From NCBI GenBank assembly GCA_032622095.1, contig CP136063.1, positions 273,165,426 to 273,229,425 of the forward strand: a stretch of DNA of 64,000 nucleotides, read 5' to 3'. The notes beneath the pieces were generated by a model that saw only the letters and a program-made list of their open reading frames with translations, had not been told where the DNA came from and ran no database searches. The DNA is from Siphonodentalium dalli. Its lineage: Eukaryota > Mollusca > Scaphopoda > Gadilida > Siphonodentaliidae. Numbering within the stretch: the stretch's first letter is position 1; every line of letters starts with the position of its first letter. Shown here piece after piece: positions 44,453 through 60,500 of this stretch. The translations under genes were made by a program, and so were the position numbers.

Positions 44453-47400
44453 ATACCATGAATAAGACTAACAATGGACGTACTTTGTTGGTTACATACC
44501 AGGAATAAGACAGGCAATGAACGCTCTTTATTTGTAACATACCATGAATAAGACTAGCAATGGACGTTCTTTGTTGGTTAAGTACCAGGAATAAGACTAG
44601 CAATGAACGCTCTTTATTTGTAACATTCCAGGAGTAAGACTAACAATGAACGCTCTTTATTGGTAACATACCAGGAGTAAGACTAACAATGGACGTTCTT
44701 TGTTGGTTACATACCAGGGATAAGACTAGCAATGAACGCTCTTTATTTGTAACATACCATGAATAAGACTAACAATGGACGTTCTTTGTTTGTTACATAC
44801 CAGGAATAAGACTAGCAATGAACGCTCTTTATTTGTAACATATCAGGAGTAAGACTAACAATGAACGCTCTTTATTGGTAACATACCAGGAGTAAGACTA
44901 ACAATGGACGTTCTTTGTTGGTTACATACCAGGGATAAGACTAGCAATGAACGCTCTTTATTTGTAACTTACCAAGAGTAAGACTAACAATGGACGTTAT
45001 TTGTTGTTTACATACCAGGGATAAGACTAGCAATGAACGCTCTTTATTTGTAACATGCAATGAATAAGACTAACAATTGACGTTCTTTGTTGGTTACTTA
45101 CCAGAAATAAGACTAGCAATGAACGCTCTTTATTTTTAACATACCATGAATAAGACTAACAATGGACGTTCTTTGTTGGTTACATACCAGGATTAAGACT
45201 AGCAATGAACGCTCTTTATTTGTAACATACAATGAGTAAGACTAACTATGAACGCGCTTTATTTGTAACATACCAGGAATAAACCAACAATGGACGTTCT
45301 TTGTTGGTTACATACCAGGAATAGATTAACAGTGAACGCTCTTTATTTGTAACATACCATGAATAAGACTAACAATGGACGTTCTTTGTTGGTTACATAC
45401 CAGGAGTAAGACTATCAATGAGCGTTCTTTATTTGTAACATACAAGGAATAGACTAACAATGAACGCTCTTTATTAGTAACATACCAGGAATAAGACTAA
45501 CAATGAGCGTTCGCTATTTGTAACATACCAGGAATAAGACTAACAATGAGCGTTCTTTATTTGTAACATACCATGACTAAGACTGACAATGCACGGTATT
45601 TATTGGTAACATACAATGAGTAGACTTACAATGAACGCTCTTTATGTGTAACATACCAGGAATAAGACTAACAATGAACGATCTTTATTTGTAACATACC
45701 ATGAATATACTAACAAGGAACGCTCTTTATTTCTAACATACCATGACTAATACTAATAATGAACGGTCTTATTTTTAACATACAATGAGTAAGACTAACA
45801 TTGAACGCTCTGTAGTTGTAACATACCAGGCATAAGACTAACAATGAACGATCTTTATTTGTAACATACCATGAATATACTAACAATGAACGCTTGTTAT
45901 GTGTATCATACCAGGAATAAGACTAACAATGAACGCTCTTTATTTGTAACATACCATGAACAAGAATAACAATGGACGGTCTTTATTTGTAACATACCAC
46001 GAATAGACTAACAACGAACGCTCTTCAATTGTAACATACCAGGAATAGACTAACAATGAACGCTCTTTATTTGTAACAAACCAGGAATAGACTAACAATG
46101 AACGCTCTTTATTTGTAACATACCAGGGATAGACCAACAATTAACGCTCTTTATTTGTAAAATACCATGAATATACTAACAAGGAACGCTCTTTGTTTGT
46201 AACATACAAGGAGTAAGACTAACAATGAACGCTCTTTATTTGTAACATACCAGGCATAGACTAAATAACAATGAGCGTTATTTATTTGTAACAAACCAGG
46301 AATAGACTAACAATGAACGCTCTTTATTTTTAACATACAATGTGTAAGACTAACAATGAACGCTCTTTATTTGTAACATACCAGGCATAGACTAAATAAC
46401 AATGAGCGTTATTTATTTGTAACAAACCAGGAATAGACTAACAATGAACGCTCTTTATTTTTAACATACAATGTGTAAGACTAACAATGAACGCTCTTTA
46501 TTTGTAACATACCATGAATAAGACTAACAATGGACGTACTTTGTTGGTTACATACCAGGAATAAGACAGGCAATGAACGCTCTTTATTTGTAACATACCA
46601 TGAATAAGACTAGCAATGGACGTTCTTTGTTGGTTAAGTACCAGGAATAAGACTAGCAATGAACGCTCTTTATTTGTAACATTCCAGGAGTAAGACTAAC
46701 AATGAACGCTCTTTATTGGTAACATACCAGGAGTAAGACTAACAATGGACGTTCTTTGTTGGTTACATACCAGGGATAAGACTAGCAATGAACGCTCTTT
46801 ATTTGTAACATACCATGAATAAGACTAACAATGGACGTTCTTTGTTTGTTACATACCAGGAATAAGACTAGCAATGAACGCTCTTTATTTGTAACATATC
46901 AGGAGTAAGACTAACAATGAACGCTCTTTATTGGTAACATACCAGGAGTAAGACTAACAATGGACGTTCTTTGTTGGTTACATACCAGGGATAAGACTAG
47001 CAATGAACGCTCTTTATTTGTAACTTACCAAGAGTAAGACTAACAATGGACGTTATTTGTTGTTTACATACCAGGGATAAGACTAGCAATGAACGCTCTT
47101 TATTTGTAACATGCAATGAATAAGACTAACAATTGACGTTCTTTGTTGGTTACTTACCAGAAATAAGACTAGCAATGAACGCTCTTTATTTTTAACATAC
47201 CATGAATAAGACTAACAATGGACGTTCTTTGTTGGTTACATACCAGGATTAAGACTAGCAATGAACGCTCTTTATTTGTAACATACAATGAGTAAGACTA
47301 ACTATGAACGCGCTTTATTTGTAACATACCAGGAATAAACCAACAATGGACGTTCTTTGTTGGTTACATACCAGGAATAGATTAACAGTGAACGCTCTTT

Positions 47401-47760
47401 ATTTGTAACATACCATGAATAAGACTAACAATGGACGTTCTTTGTTGGTTACATACCAGGAGTAAGACTATCAATGAGCGTTCTTTATTTGTAACATACA
47501 AGGAATAGACTAACAATGAACGCTCTTTATTAGTAACATACCAGGAATAAGACTAACAATGAGCGTTCGCTATTTGTAACATACCAGGAATAAGACTAAC
47601 AATGAGCGTTCTTTATTTGTAACATACCATGACTAAGACTGACAATGAACGGTATTTATTGGTAACATACAATGAGTAGACTTACAATGAACGCTCTTTA
47701 TGTGTAACATACCAGGAATAAGACTAACAATGAACGATCTTTATTTGTAACATACCATGA
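44453..47760 (+). repeat. 2,056-bp tandem satellite duplication
   Basis: Sequence from about 44453 recurs from 46509 at an offset of exactly 2,056 bp (for example GAACAAGAATAACAATGGAC in both). Each has a local duplication of a roughly 120-bp CAGGCATAGACTAAATAAC segment just ahead (44205-44445 and 46250-46500). Confidence 0.8.
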
Positions 47761-50700
47761 ATATACTAACGTGGAACGCTCTTTATTTCTAACATACCAT
47801 GACTAATACTAACAATGAACGGTCTTATTTTTAACATACAATGAGTAAGACTAACATTGAACGCTCTGTATTTGTAACATACCACGAATAGACTAACAAT
47901 TCACGCTCTTCAATTGTAACATACCAGGAATAGACTAACAATGAACGCTCTTTATTTGTAACATACCAGGAATAGACTAACAATGAACGCTCTTTATTTG
48001 TAACATACCAGGGATAGACCAACAATTAACGCTCTTTATTTGTAATATACCATGAATAGACTAACAATGAACGTTCTTTATTTGTAACATACCATGAATA
48101 AACTAACAATGAACGTTCTTTATTTGTAACATACCAGGAATAAGACAAACAATGAACGCTCTTTATTTGTAACATACCAGGAATAGTCTTACAATGAACG
48201 CTCTTTATTTGTAACATAACATGAATAGACTAGCAATGAACGCTCTTTATTAGTAACATACCAGGAATATAATAACAATGAATGCTCTTTATTTGTAACA
48301 TCCCAGGAATAGACTAACAATGAACGCTCTTTATTTGGAACATACCATGAATAGACTAAAAATGAACGTTCTTTATTTGTAACATACCAGGAATAGAGTA
48401 ACAATGAACGCTCTTTATTTGTAACAAACCAGGAATAGACTAACAATGAACGCTCTTTATTTGTAACTTACCAGGAATAGACTAACAATGAACGTTCTTT
48501 ATTTGTAACATACCATGAATAGACTAACAACGAACGCTCTTTATTTGTAACATACCAGGAATAGACTAGCAATGAACGCTCTTTATTTGTAACATACCAG
48601 GAATATACTAACAATGATCGTTCTTTATTTGTAACATACCATGAATATACTAGCAATGAGCGTTCTTTATTTGTAACATACCAGGAATAGACTAACAATG
48701 AACGCTCTTTATTTGTAACATACCAGGAATAGACTAACAATGAGCGTTCTTTATTTGTAACATACCAGGAATAGACTAACAATGAACGCTCTTTATTTGT
48801 AACATACCAGGAATAGACTAACAATGAGCATTCTGTGTTGGTTACATACCACGAATAAGACGAGCAATGAACGCACTTTATTTGTAACATACCAGGAATA
48901 GATTAGCAATGAACGCTCTTTATTTGTAACATACCAGGAATAGACTAACAATGAACGCTCTGTATTTGTAACATACCAGGAATAGATAAACAATTAACGC
49001 TCTTTATTTGTAACATACCAGGAATAAGACTAACAATGAACGCTCATTATTGGTATGTGAATGATCTTTATTTGTAACATACCATGATTAAGACTAACAA
49101 TGGACGTACTTTGTTGGTTACATACCAGGAATAAGACAGGCAATGAACGCTCTTTATTTGTAACATACCATGAATAAGACTAGCAATGGACGTTCTTTGT
49201 TGGTTAAATACCAGGAATAAGACTAACAATGAGCGTTCGCTATTTGTAACATACCAGGGATAGACCAACAATTAACGCTCTTTATTTGTAATATACCATG
49301 AATAGACTAACAATGAACGTTCTTTATTTGTAACATACCATGAATAAACTAACAATGAACGTTCTTTATTTGTAACATACCAGGAATAAGACAAACAATG
49401 AACGCTCTTTATTTGTAACATACCAGGAATAGACTTACAATGAACGCTCTTTATTTGTAACATAACATGAATAGACTAGCAATGAACGCTCTTTATTAGT
49501 AACATACCAGGAATATAATAACAATGAATGCTCTTTATTTGTAACATACCAGGAATAGACTAACAATGAACGCTCTTTATTTGGAACATACCATGAATAG
49601 ACTAAAAATGAACGTTCTTTATTTGTAACATACCAGGAATAGAGTAACAATGAACGCTCTTTATTTGTAACATACCAGGAATAGACTAACAATGAACGCT
49701 CTTTATTTGTAACTTACCAGGAATAGACTAACAATGAACGTTCTTTATTGGTAACATACCAGGAATAGACTAACAATGAGCGTTCTTTATTTGTAGCATA
49801 TTAGGAGTAAGACTAACAATGAAAGTTCTTTATTTTTAACATACAATGAGTAAGACTAACAATGAACGCTCTATATTTGTAACATACCAGGCATAAGACT
49901 AACAATGAACGATCTTTATTTGTAACATGCCATGAATATATTAACAATGAACGCTTTTTATGTGTATCACACCAGGAATAATACTAACAATGAACGCTCT
50001 TTATTTGTAACATACCATGAATAAGAATAACAATGGACGGTCTGTATTTGTAACATACCACGAATAGACTAACAATGAACGCTCTTTAATTGTAACATAC
50101 CAGGATTAATAACGCTGCACCAGCTCACAAAAGAAACCATCCAACAATAAAGACCAATGAACGCTCTTTATTTGTAACATACCAGGAATAGACTAACAAT
50201 GAACGCTCTTTATTTGTAACATACCAGGGAGAGACTAACAATTTACGCTCTTTATTTGTAATATACCATGAATAGACTAACAATGAACGTTCTTTATTTG
50301 TAACAAACCAGGAATAGACTAACTATGAGCGTTCTTTATTTGTAACATACCAGGAGTAAGACTAACAATGAGCGTTCTTTATATGTAACATACCAGTAAT
50401 ATACTATCGATCAACGCTCTTTATATGTAACATACCAGGAGTAAGGCTAACAATGAGCGTTCTTTATTTTTAACATACCAGGAATAAGATTAACAATGAG
50501 CGATCTTTATTTGTAACATACCATGCATTTTCTAACAAGGAACGCTCTTTATTGGTAATATACAATGAGTAGAGTAACAATGAACGCTCTTTATGTGTAA
50601 TAAACCAGGAATAAGACTAACAATGCACGATCATTATTTGTAACATACCATGAATATACTAACAAGGAACGCTCTTTATTTGTAACATACCAGGAATAGA

Positions 50701-53700
50701 CTAACAATGAGCGTTCTTTATTGGTAACATACCAGGAGTAAGACTAACAATGAACGCTCTTTATTTAAAACATATCAGGAATAGACTAACAATGAGCGTT
50801 CTTTATTTGTAACATACAAGGAGTAAGAGTAACAATGAACGCTCTTTATTTGTAACAAACCAGGAATAGACTATATAACAATGAGCGTTATTTATTTGTA
50901 ACAAACCAGGAATAGACTAACAATGAACGCTCTTTATTTTTAACATACAATGTGTAAGACTAACAATGAACGCTCTTTATTTGTAACATACCAGGAATAA
51001 GACTAACAATGAACGATCTTTATTTGTAACATGCCATGAATATACTAACAAGGAACGCTCTTTATTTGTAACATACAATGATCAAGACTAACAATGAACG
51101 GTCTTTATTGGTAACAAACTATACATAGACTAACAATGAACGCTCTTTATGTGTAACATACCAGGAATAAGACTACCAATGGACGTTCTTTGTCGGTTAC
51201 ATACCAGGAATAGACTAACAATAAACGCTCTTTGTTTGTAACATACCAGGAATAGACTAACAATGAACGCTCTTTATTTGTAACATACCAGGAATAAGAC
51301 TAACAATGAATGATCTTTATTGGTAACATACCAGGAATAGACTAACAATGAACGCTCATTATTGGTTATTTACCAGGAGGTGACTAACAGAGAACGCTCT
51401 TTATTTGTAACATACCATGAATAAGACTAACAATGGACGTTCTTTGTTGGTTACATACCAGGAATAGACTAACAATGAACGCTCTTTATTTGTAACATAC
51501 CAGGAATAAGACTAACAATGAGCGTTCTTTATTTGTAACATACCAGGAATAGACTAACAATGAACGCTCTTTATTTGTAACATACCAGGAATAGACTAAC
51601 AATGGGCATTCTATATTGGTAACATACCAGGAGTAAGACTAACAATGAACGCTCTTTATTTATAACATACCAGGAATAGACTAACAATGAGCATTCTGTG
51701 TTGGTTACATACCACGAATAAGACGAGCAATGAACGCACTTTATTTGTAACATACCAGGAATAGATTAGCAATGAACGCTCTTTATTTGTAACATACCAG
51801 GAATAGACTAACAATGAACGCTCTGTATTTGTAACATACCAGGACTAGATAAACAATTAACGCTCTTTATTTGTAACATACCAGGAATAAGACTAACAAT
51901 GAACGCTCATTATTGGTATGTGAATGATCTTTATTTGTAACATACCATGATTAAGACTAACAATGGACGTACTTTGTTGGTTACATACCAGGAATAAGAC
52001 AGGCAATGAACGCTCTTTATTTGTAACATACCATGAATAAGACTAGCAATGGACGTTCTTTGTTGGTTAAATACCAGGAATAAGACTAGCAATGAACGCT
52101 CTTTATTTGTAACATACCAGGAGTAAGACTAACAATGAACGCTCTTTATTGGTAACATACCAGGAGTAAGACTAACAATGGACGTTCTTTGTTGGTTACA
52201 TACCAGGGATAAGACTAGCAATGAACGCTCTTTATTTGTAACATACCATGAATAAGACTAACAATGGACGTTCTTTGTTGGTTACATACCAGGAATAAGA
52301 CTAGCAATGAACGCTCTTTATTTGTAACATATCAGGAGTAAGACTAACAATGAACGCTCTTTATTTGTAACTTACCAAGAGTAAGACTAACAATGGACGT
52401 TATTTGTTGTTTACATACCAGGGATAAGACTAGCAATGAACGCTCTTTATTTGTAACATGCAATGAATAAGACTAACAATTGACGTTCTTTGTTGGTTAC
52501 ATACCAGAAATAAGACTAGCAATGAACGCTCTTTATTTTTAACATACCATGAATAAGACTAACAATGGACGTTCTTTGTTGGTTTCATACCAGGATTAAG
52601 ACTAGCAATGAACGCTCTTTATTTGTAACATACAATGAGTAAGACTAACTATGAACGCGCTTTATTTGTAACATACCAGGAATAAACCAACAATGGACGT
52701 TCTTTGTTGGTTACATACCAGGAATAGATTAACAGTGAACGCTCTTTATTTGTAACATACCATGAATAAGACTAACAATGGACGTTCTTTGTTGGTTACA
52801 TACCAGGAGTAAGACTATCAATGAGCGTTCTTTATTTGTAACATACAAGGACTAGACTAACAATGAACGCTCTTTATTAGTAACATACCAGGAATAAGAC
52901 TAACAATGAGCGTTCGCTATTTGTAACATACCAGGAATAAGACTAACAATGAGCGTTCTTTATTTGTAACATACCATGACTAAGACTGACAATGCACGGT
53001 ATTTATTGGTAACATACAATGAGTAGACTTACAATGAACGCTCTTTATGTGTAACATACCAGGAATAAGACTAACAATGAACGATCTTTATTTGTAACAT
53101 ACCATGAATATACTAACAAGGAACGCTCTTTATTTCTAACATACCATGACTAATACTAACAATGAACGGTCTTATTTTTAACATACAATGAGTAAGACTA
53201 ACATTGAACGCTCTGTATTTGTAACATACCAGGCACAAGACTAACAATGAACGATCTTTATTTGTAGCATACCATGAATATACTAACAATGAACGCTTTT
53301 TATGTGTATCATACCAGGAATAAGACTAACAATGAACGCTCTTTATTTGTAACATACCATGAACAAGAATAACAATGGACGGTCTTTATTTGTAACATAC
53401 CACGAATAGACTAACAATGAACGCTCTTCAATTGTAACATACCAGGAATAGACTAACAATGAACGCTCTTTATTTGTAACATACCAGGAATAGACTAACA
53501 ATGAACGCTCTTTATTTGTAACATACCAGGGATAGACCAACAATTAACGCTCTTTATTTGTAATATACCATGAATAGACTAACAATGAACGTTCTTTATT
53601 TGTAACATATCATGAATAAACTAACAATGAACGTTCTTTATTTGTAACATACCAGGAATAAGACAAACAATGAACGCTCTTTATTTGTAACATACCAGGA

Positions 53701-54520
53701 ATAGTCTTACAATGAACGCTCTTTATTTGTAACATAACATGAATAGACTAGCAATGAACGCTCTTTATTAGTAACATACCAGGAATATAATAACAATGAA
53801 TGCTCTTTATTTGTAACTTACCAGAAATAGACTAACAATGAACGCTCTTTATTTGGAACATACCATGAATAGACTAAAAATTAACGTTCTTTATTTGTAA
53901 CATACCAGGAATAGAGTAACAATGAACGCTCTTTATTTGTAACATACCAGGAATAGACTAACAATGAACGCTCTTTATTTGTAACTTACCAGGAATAGAC
54001 TAACAATGAACGTTCTTTATTTGTAACATACCAGGAATAGACTAACAATGAGCGTTCTTTATTTGTAGCATATTAGGAGTAAGACTAACAATGAAAGTTC
54101 TTTATTTTTAACATACAATGAGTAAGACTAACAATGAACGCTCTATATTTGTAACATACCATGCATAAGACTAACAATGAACGATCTTTATTTGTAACAT
54201 ACCATGAATATATTAACAATGAACGCTTTTTATGTGTATCATACCAGGAATAAGACTAACAATGAACGCTCTTTATTTGTAACATACCATGAATAAGAAT
54301 AACAATGGACGGTCTTTATTTGTAACATACCACGAATAGACTAACAATGAACGCTCTTTAATTGTAACATACCTGGAATAAGACTAACAATGGACGTTCT
54401 TTATTTGTAACATACCAGGAATAGACTAACAATGAGCGTTCTTTATTTGTGACATACCAGGAATAAGACTAGCAATGAACGTTCTGTATTTGTAACATAC
54501 CAGGAATAGACTAGCAATGA
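46500..54520 (+). repeat. Higher-order satellite block, copy 2 (about 8 kb)
   Basis: Counterpart of 23275-31250. It ends where the sequence jumps to a copy of 27617 onward (offset 26,906). Confidence 0.85.
50101..50153. repeat. Non-satellite island in the array, copy 2
   Basis: Identical to 26831-26883, exactly 23,270 bp away, and a useful marker of the duplication. Confidence 0.8.
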
Positions 54521-57500
54521 ACGTTATTTATTTGTAACAAACCAGGAATAGACTAACAATGAACGCTCTTTATTTTTAACATACAATGTGTAAGACTAAC
54601 AATGAACGCTCTTTATTTGTAACATACCAGGAATAAGACTAACAATGAACGATCTTTATTTGTAACATGCCATGAATATACTAACAAGGAACGCTCTTTA
54701 TTTGTAACATACAATGATCAAGACTAACAATGAACGGTCTTTATTGGTAACAAACTATACATAGACTAACAATGAACGCTCTTTATGTGTAACATACCAG
54801 GAATAAGACTACCAATGGACGTTCTTTGTCGGTTACATACCAGGAATAGACTAACAATAAACGCTCTTTGTTTGTAACATACCAGGAATAGACTAACAAT
54901 GAACGCTCTTTATTTGTAACATACCAGGAATAAGACTAACAATGAATGATCTTTATTGGTAACATACCAGGAATAGACTAACAATGAACGCTCATTATTG
55001 GTTATTTACCAGGAGGTGACTAACAGAGAACGCTCTTTATTTGTAACATACCATGAATAAGACTAACAATGGACGTTCTTTGTTGGTTACATACCAGGAA
55101 TAGACTAACAATGAACGCTCTTTATTTGTAACATACCAGGAATAAGACTAACAATGAGCGTTCTTTATTTGTAACATACCAGGAATAGACTAACAATGAA
55201 CGCTCTTTATTTGTAACATACCAGGAATAGACTAACAATGGGCATTCTATATTGGTAACATACCAGGAGTAAGACTAACAATGAACGCTCTTTATTTATA
55301 ACATACCAGGAATAGACTAACAATGAGCATTCTGTGTTGGTTACATACCACGAATAAGACGAGCAATGAACGCACTTTATTTGTAACATACCAGGAATAG
55401 ATTAGCAATGAACGCTCTTTATTTGTAACATACCAGGAATAGACTAACAATGAACGCTCTGTATTTGTAACATACCAGGACTAGATAAACAATTAACGCT
55501 CTTTATTTGTAACATACCAGGAATAAGACTAACAATGAACGCTCATTATTGGTATGTGAATGATCTTTATTTGTAACATACCATGATTAAGACTAACAAT
55601 GGACGTACTTTGTTGGTTACATACCAGGAATAAGACAGGCAATGAACGCTCTTTATTTGTAACATACCATGAATAAGACTAGCAATGGACGTTCTTTGTT
55701 GGTTAAATACCAGGAATAAGACTAGCAATGAACGCTCTTTATTTGTAACATACCAGGAGTAAGACTAACAATGAACGCTCTTTATTGGTAACATACCAGG
55801 AGTAAGACTAACAATGGACGTTCTTTGTTGGTTACATACCAGGGATAAGACTAGCAATGAACGCTCTTTATTTGTAACATACCATGAATAAGACTAACAA
55901 TGGACGTTCTTTGTTGGTTACATACCAGGAATAAGACTAGCAATGAACGCTCTTTATTTGTAACATATCAGGAGTAAGACTAACAATGAACGCTCTTTAT
56001 TTGTAACTTACCAAGAGTAAGACTAACAATGGACGTTATTTGTTGTTTACATACCAGGGATAAGACTAGCAATGAACGCTCTTTATTTGTAACATGCAAT
56101 GAATAAGACTAACAATTGAGCGTTCTTTATTTGTAACATACAAGGACTAGACTAACAATGAACGCTCTTTATTAGTAACATACCAGGAATAAGACTAACA
56201 ATGAGCGTTCGCTATTTGTAACATACCAGGAATAAGACTAACAATGAGCGTTCTTTATTTGTAACATACCATGACTAAGACTGACAATGCACGGTATTTA
56301 TTGGTAACATACAATGAGTAGACTTACAATGAACGCTCTTTATGTGTAACATACCAGGAATAAGACTAACAATGAACGATCTTTATTTGTAACATACCAT
56401 GAATATACTAACAAGGAACGCTCTTTATTTCTAACATACCATGACTAATACTAACAATGAACGGTCTTATTTTTAACATACAATGAGTAAGACTAACATT
56501 GAACGCTCTGTATTTGTAACATACCAGGCACAAGACTAACAATGAACGATCTTTATTTGTAGCATACCATGAATATACTAACAATGAACGCTTTTTATGT
56601 GTATCATACCAGGAATAAGACTAACAATGAACGCTCTTTATTTGTAACATACCATGAACAAGAATAACAATGGACGGTCTTTATTTGTAACATACCACGA
56701 ATAGACTAACAATGAACGCTCTTCAATTGTAACATACCAGGAATAGACTAACAATGAACGCTCTTTATTTGTAACATACCAGGAATAGACTAACAATGAA
56801 CGCTCTTTATTTGTAACATACCAGGGATAGACCAACAATTAACGCTCTTTATTTGTAATATACCATGAATAGACTAACAATGAACGTTCTTTATTTGTAA
56901 CATATCATGAATAAACTAACAATGAACGTTCTTTATTTGTAACATACCAGGAATAAGACAAACAATGAACGCTCTTTATTTGTAACATACCAGGAATAGT
57001 CTTACAATGAACGCTCTTTATTTGTAACATAACATGAATAGACTAGCAATGAACGCTCTTTATTAGTAACATACCAGGAATATAATAACAATGAATGCTC
57101 TTTATTTGTAACTTACCAGAAATAGACTAACAATGAACGCTCTTTATTTGGAACATACCATGAATAGACTAAAAATTAACGTTCTTTATTTGTAACATAC
57201 CAGGAATAGAGTAACAATGAACGCTCTTTATTTGTAACATACCAGGAATAGACTAACAATGAACGCTCTTTATTTGTAACTTACCAGGAATAGACTAACA
57301 ATGAACGTTCTTTATTTGTAACATACCAGGAATAGACTAACAATGAGCGTTCTTTATTTGTAGCATATTAGGAGTAAGACTAACAATGAAAGTTCTTTAT
57401 TTTTAACATACAATGAGTAAGACTAACAATGAACGCTCTATATTTGTAACATACCATGCATAAGACTAACAATGAACGATCTTTATTTGTAACATACCAT

Positions 57501-60500
57501 GAATATATTAACAATGAACGCTTTTTATGTGTATCATACCAGGAATAAGACTAACAATGAACGCTCTTTATTTGTAACATACCATGAATAAGAATAACAA
57601 TGGACGGTCTTTATTTGTAACATACCACGAATAGACTAACAATGAACGCTCTTTAATTGTAACATACCTGGAATAAGACTAACAATGGACGTTCTTTATT
57701 TGTAACATACCAGGAATAGACTAACAATGAGCGTTCTTTATTTGTGACATACCAGGAATAAGACTAGCAATGAACGTTCTGTATTTGTAACATACCAGGA
57801 ATAGACTAGCAATGAACGCTCTTTATTTGTAACATACCAGGAATAGACTAAAAATGGACGTTCTTTATTTGTAACATACCAGGAATAAGACTAACAATGG
57901 ACGTTCTTTATTTGTAATTTACCAGGAATAAACAAACAATGAGCGTTCTTTATTTGTAACATACCAGGAATAAGACTAGCAATGAACGTTCTTTATTTGT
58001 AACATACCAGGAATAGACTAGCAATGAACGCTCTTTATTTGTAACATACCAGGAATAGACTAACAATGGACGTTCTTTATTTGTAACATACCAGGAATAG
58101 ACTAACAATGAGCGTTCTTTTTTTGTAACATACCAGGAATAAGACCAACAATGGACGTTCTTTATTTGTAACATATCAGGAATAGACTATCAATGGACAC
58201 TCTTTATTTGTAACGTACCAGGAATAGACTAGCAATGAACGCTCTTTGTTTGTAACATACCATGAATAGACTAGCAATGAACGCTTTTTATTTGTTACAT
58301 ACAAGTAATAGACTAAAAATGAGCGTTCGTTATTTGTAACATACCATGAATAGACTAACAACGAACGCTCTTTATTTGTAACATACCAGGAATATACTAA
58401 CAATGATCGTTCTTTATTTGTAACATACCATGAATATACTAGCAATGAGCGTTCTTTATTTGTAACATACCAGGAATAGACTAACAATGAACGCTCTTTA
58501 TTTGTAACATACCAGGAATAGACTAACAATGAGCGTTCTTTATTTGTAACATACCAGGAATAGACTAACAATGAACGCTCTTTATTTGTAACATACCAGG
58601 AATAGACTAACAATGAGCATTCTGTGTTGGTTACATACCACGAATAAGACGAGCAATGAACGCACTTTATTTGTAACATACCAGGAATAGATTAGCAATG
58701 AACGCTCTTTATTTGTAACATACCAGGAATAGACTAACAATGAACGCTCTGTATTTGTAACATACCAGGAATAGATAAACAATTAACGCTCTTTATTTGT
58801 AACATACCAGGAATAAGACTAACAATGAACGCTCATTATTGGTATGTGAATGATCTTTATTTGTAACATACCATGATTAAGACTAACAATGGACGTACTT
58901 TGTTGGTTACATACCAGGAATAAGACAGGCAATGAACGCTCTTTATTTGTAACATACCATGAATAAGACTAGCAATGGACGTTCTTTGTTGGTTAAATAC
59001 CAGGAATAAGACTAGCAATGAACGCTCTTTATTTGTAACATACCAGGAGTAAGACTAACAATGAACGCTCTTTATTGGTAACATACCAGGAGTAAGACTA
59101 ACAATGGACGTTCTTTGTTGGTTACATACCAGGGATAAGACTAGCAATGAACGCTCTTTATTTGTAACATACCATGAATAAGAATAACAATGGACGTTCT
59201 TTGTTGGTTACATACCAGGAATAAGACTAGCAATGAACGCTCGTTATTTGTAACATATCAGGAGTAAGACTAACAATGAACGCTCTTTATTTGTAACTTA
59301 CCAAGAGTAAGAATAACAATGGACGTTATTTGTTGTTTACATACCAGGGATAAGACTAGCAATGAACGCTCTTTATTTGTAACATGCAATGAAAAAGACT
59401 AACAATTGACGTTCTTTGTTGGTTACATACCAGAAATAAGACTAGCAATGAACGCTCTTTATTTTTAACATACCATGAATAGGACTAACAATGGACGTTC
59501 TTTGTTGGTTACATACCAGGATTAAGACTAGCAATGAACGCTCTTTATTTCTAACATACAATGAGTAAGACTAACTATGAACGCGCTTTATTTGTAACTT
59601 ACCCAGGAATAAACCAACAATGGACGTTCTTTGTTGGTTACATACCAGGAATAGATTAACAGTGGACGCTCTTTATTTGTAACATACCATGAATAAGACT
59701 AACAATGGACGTTCTTTGTTGGTTACATACCAGGAGTAAGACTATCAATGAGCGTTCTTTATTTGTAACATACAAGGAATAGACTAACAATGAACGCTCT
59801 TTATTAGTAACATACCAGGAATAAGACTAACAATGAGCGTTCGCTATTTGTAACATACCAGGAATAAGACTAACAATGAGCGTTCTTTATTTGTAACATA
59901 CCATGACTAAGACTGACAATGCACGGTATTTATTGGTAACATACAATGAGTAGACTTACAATGAACGCTCTTTATGTGTAACATACCAGGAATAAGACTA
60001 ACAATGAACGATCTTTATTTGTAACATACCATGAATATACTAACAAGGAACGCTCTTTATTTCTAACATACCATGACTAATACTAACAATGAACGGTCTT
60101 ATTTTTAACATACAATGAGTAAGACTAACATTGAACGCTCTGTATTTGTAACATACCAGGAATAAGACTAACATTGAACGCTCTTTATTTGTAACATACC
60201 ACGAACAAGAATAACAATGGACGATCTTTATTTGTAACATACCACGAATAGACTAACAATGAACGCTCTTCAATTGTAACATACCAGGAATAGACTAACA
60301 ATGAACGCTCTTTATTTGTAACATACCAGGAATAGACTAACAATGAACGCTCTTTATTTGTAACATACCAGGGATAGACAAACAATTAACGCTATTTATT
60401 TGTAATATACCATGAATAGACTAACAATGAACGTTCTTTATTTGTAACATACCATGAATAAACTAACAATGAACGTTCTTTATTTGTAACATACCAGGAA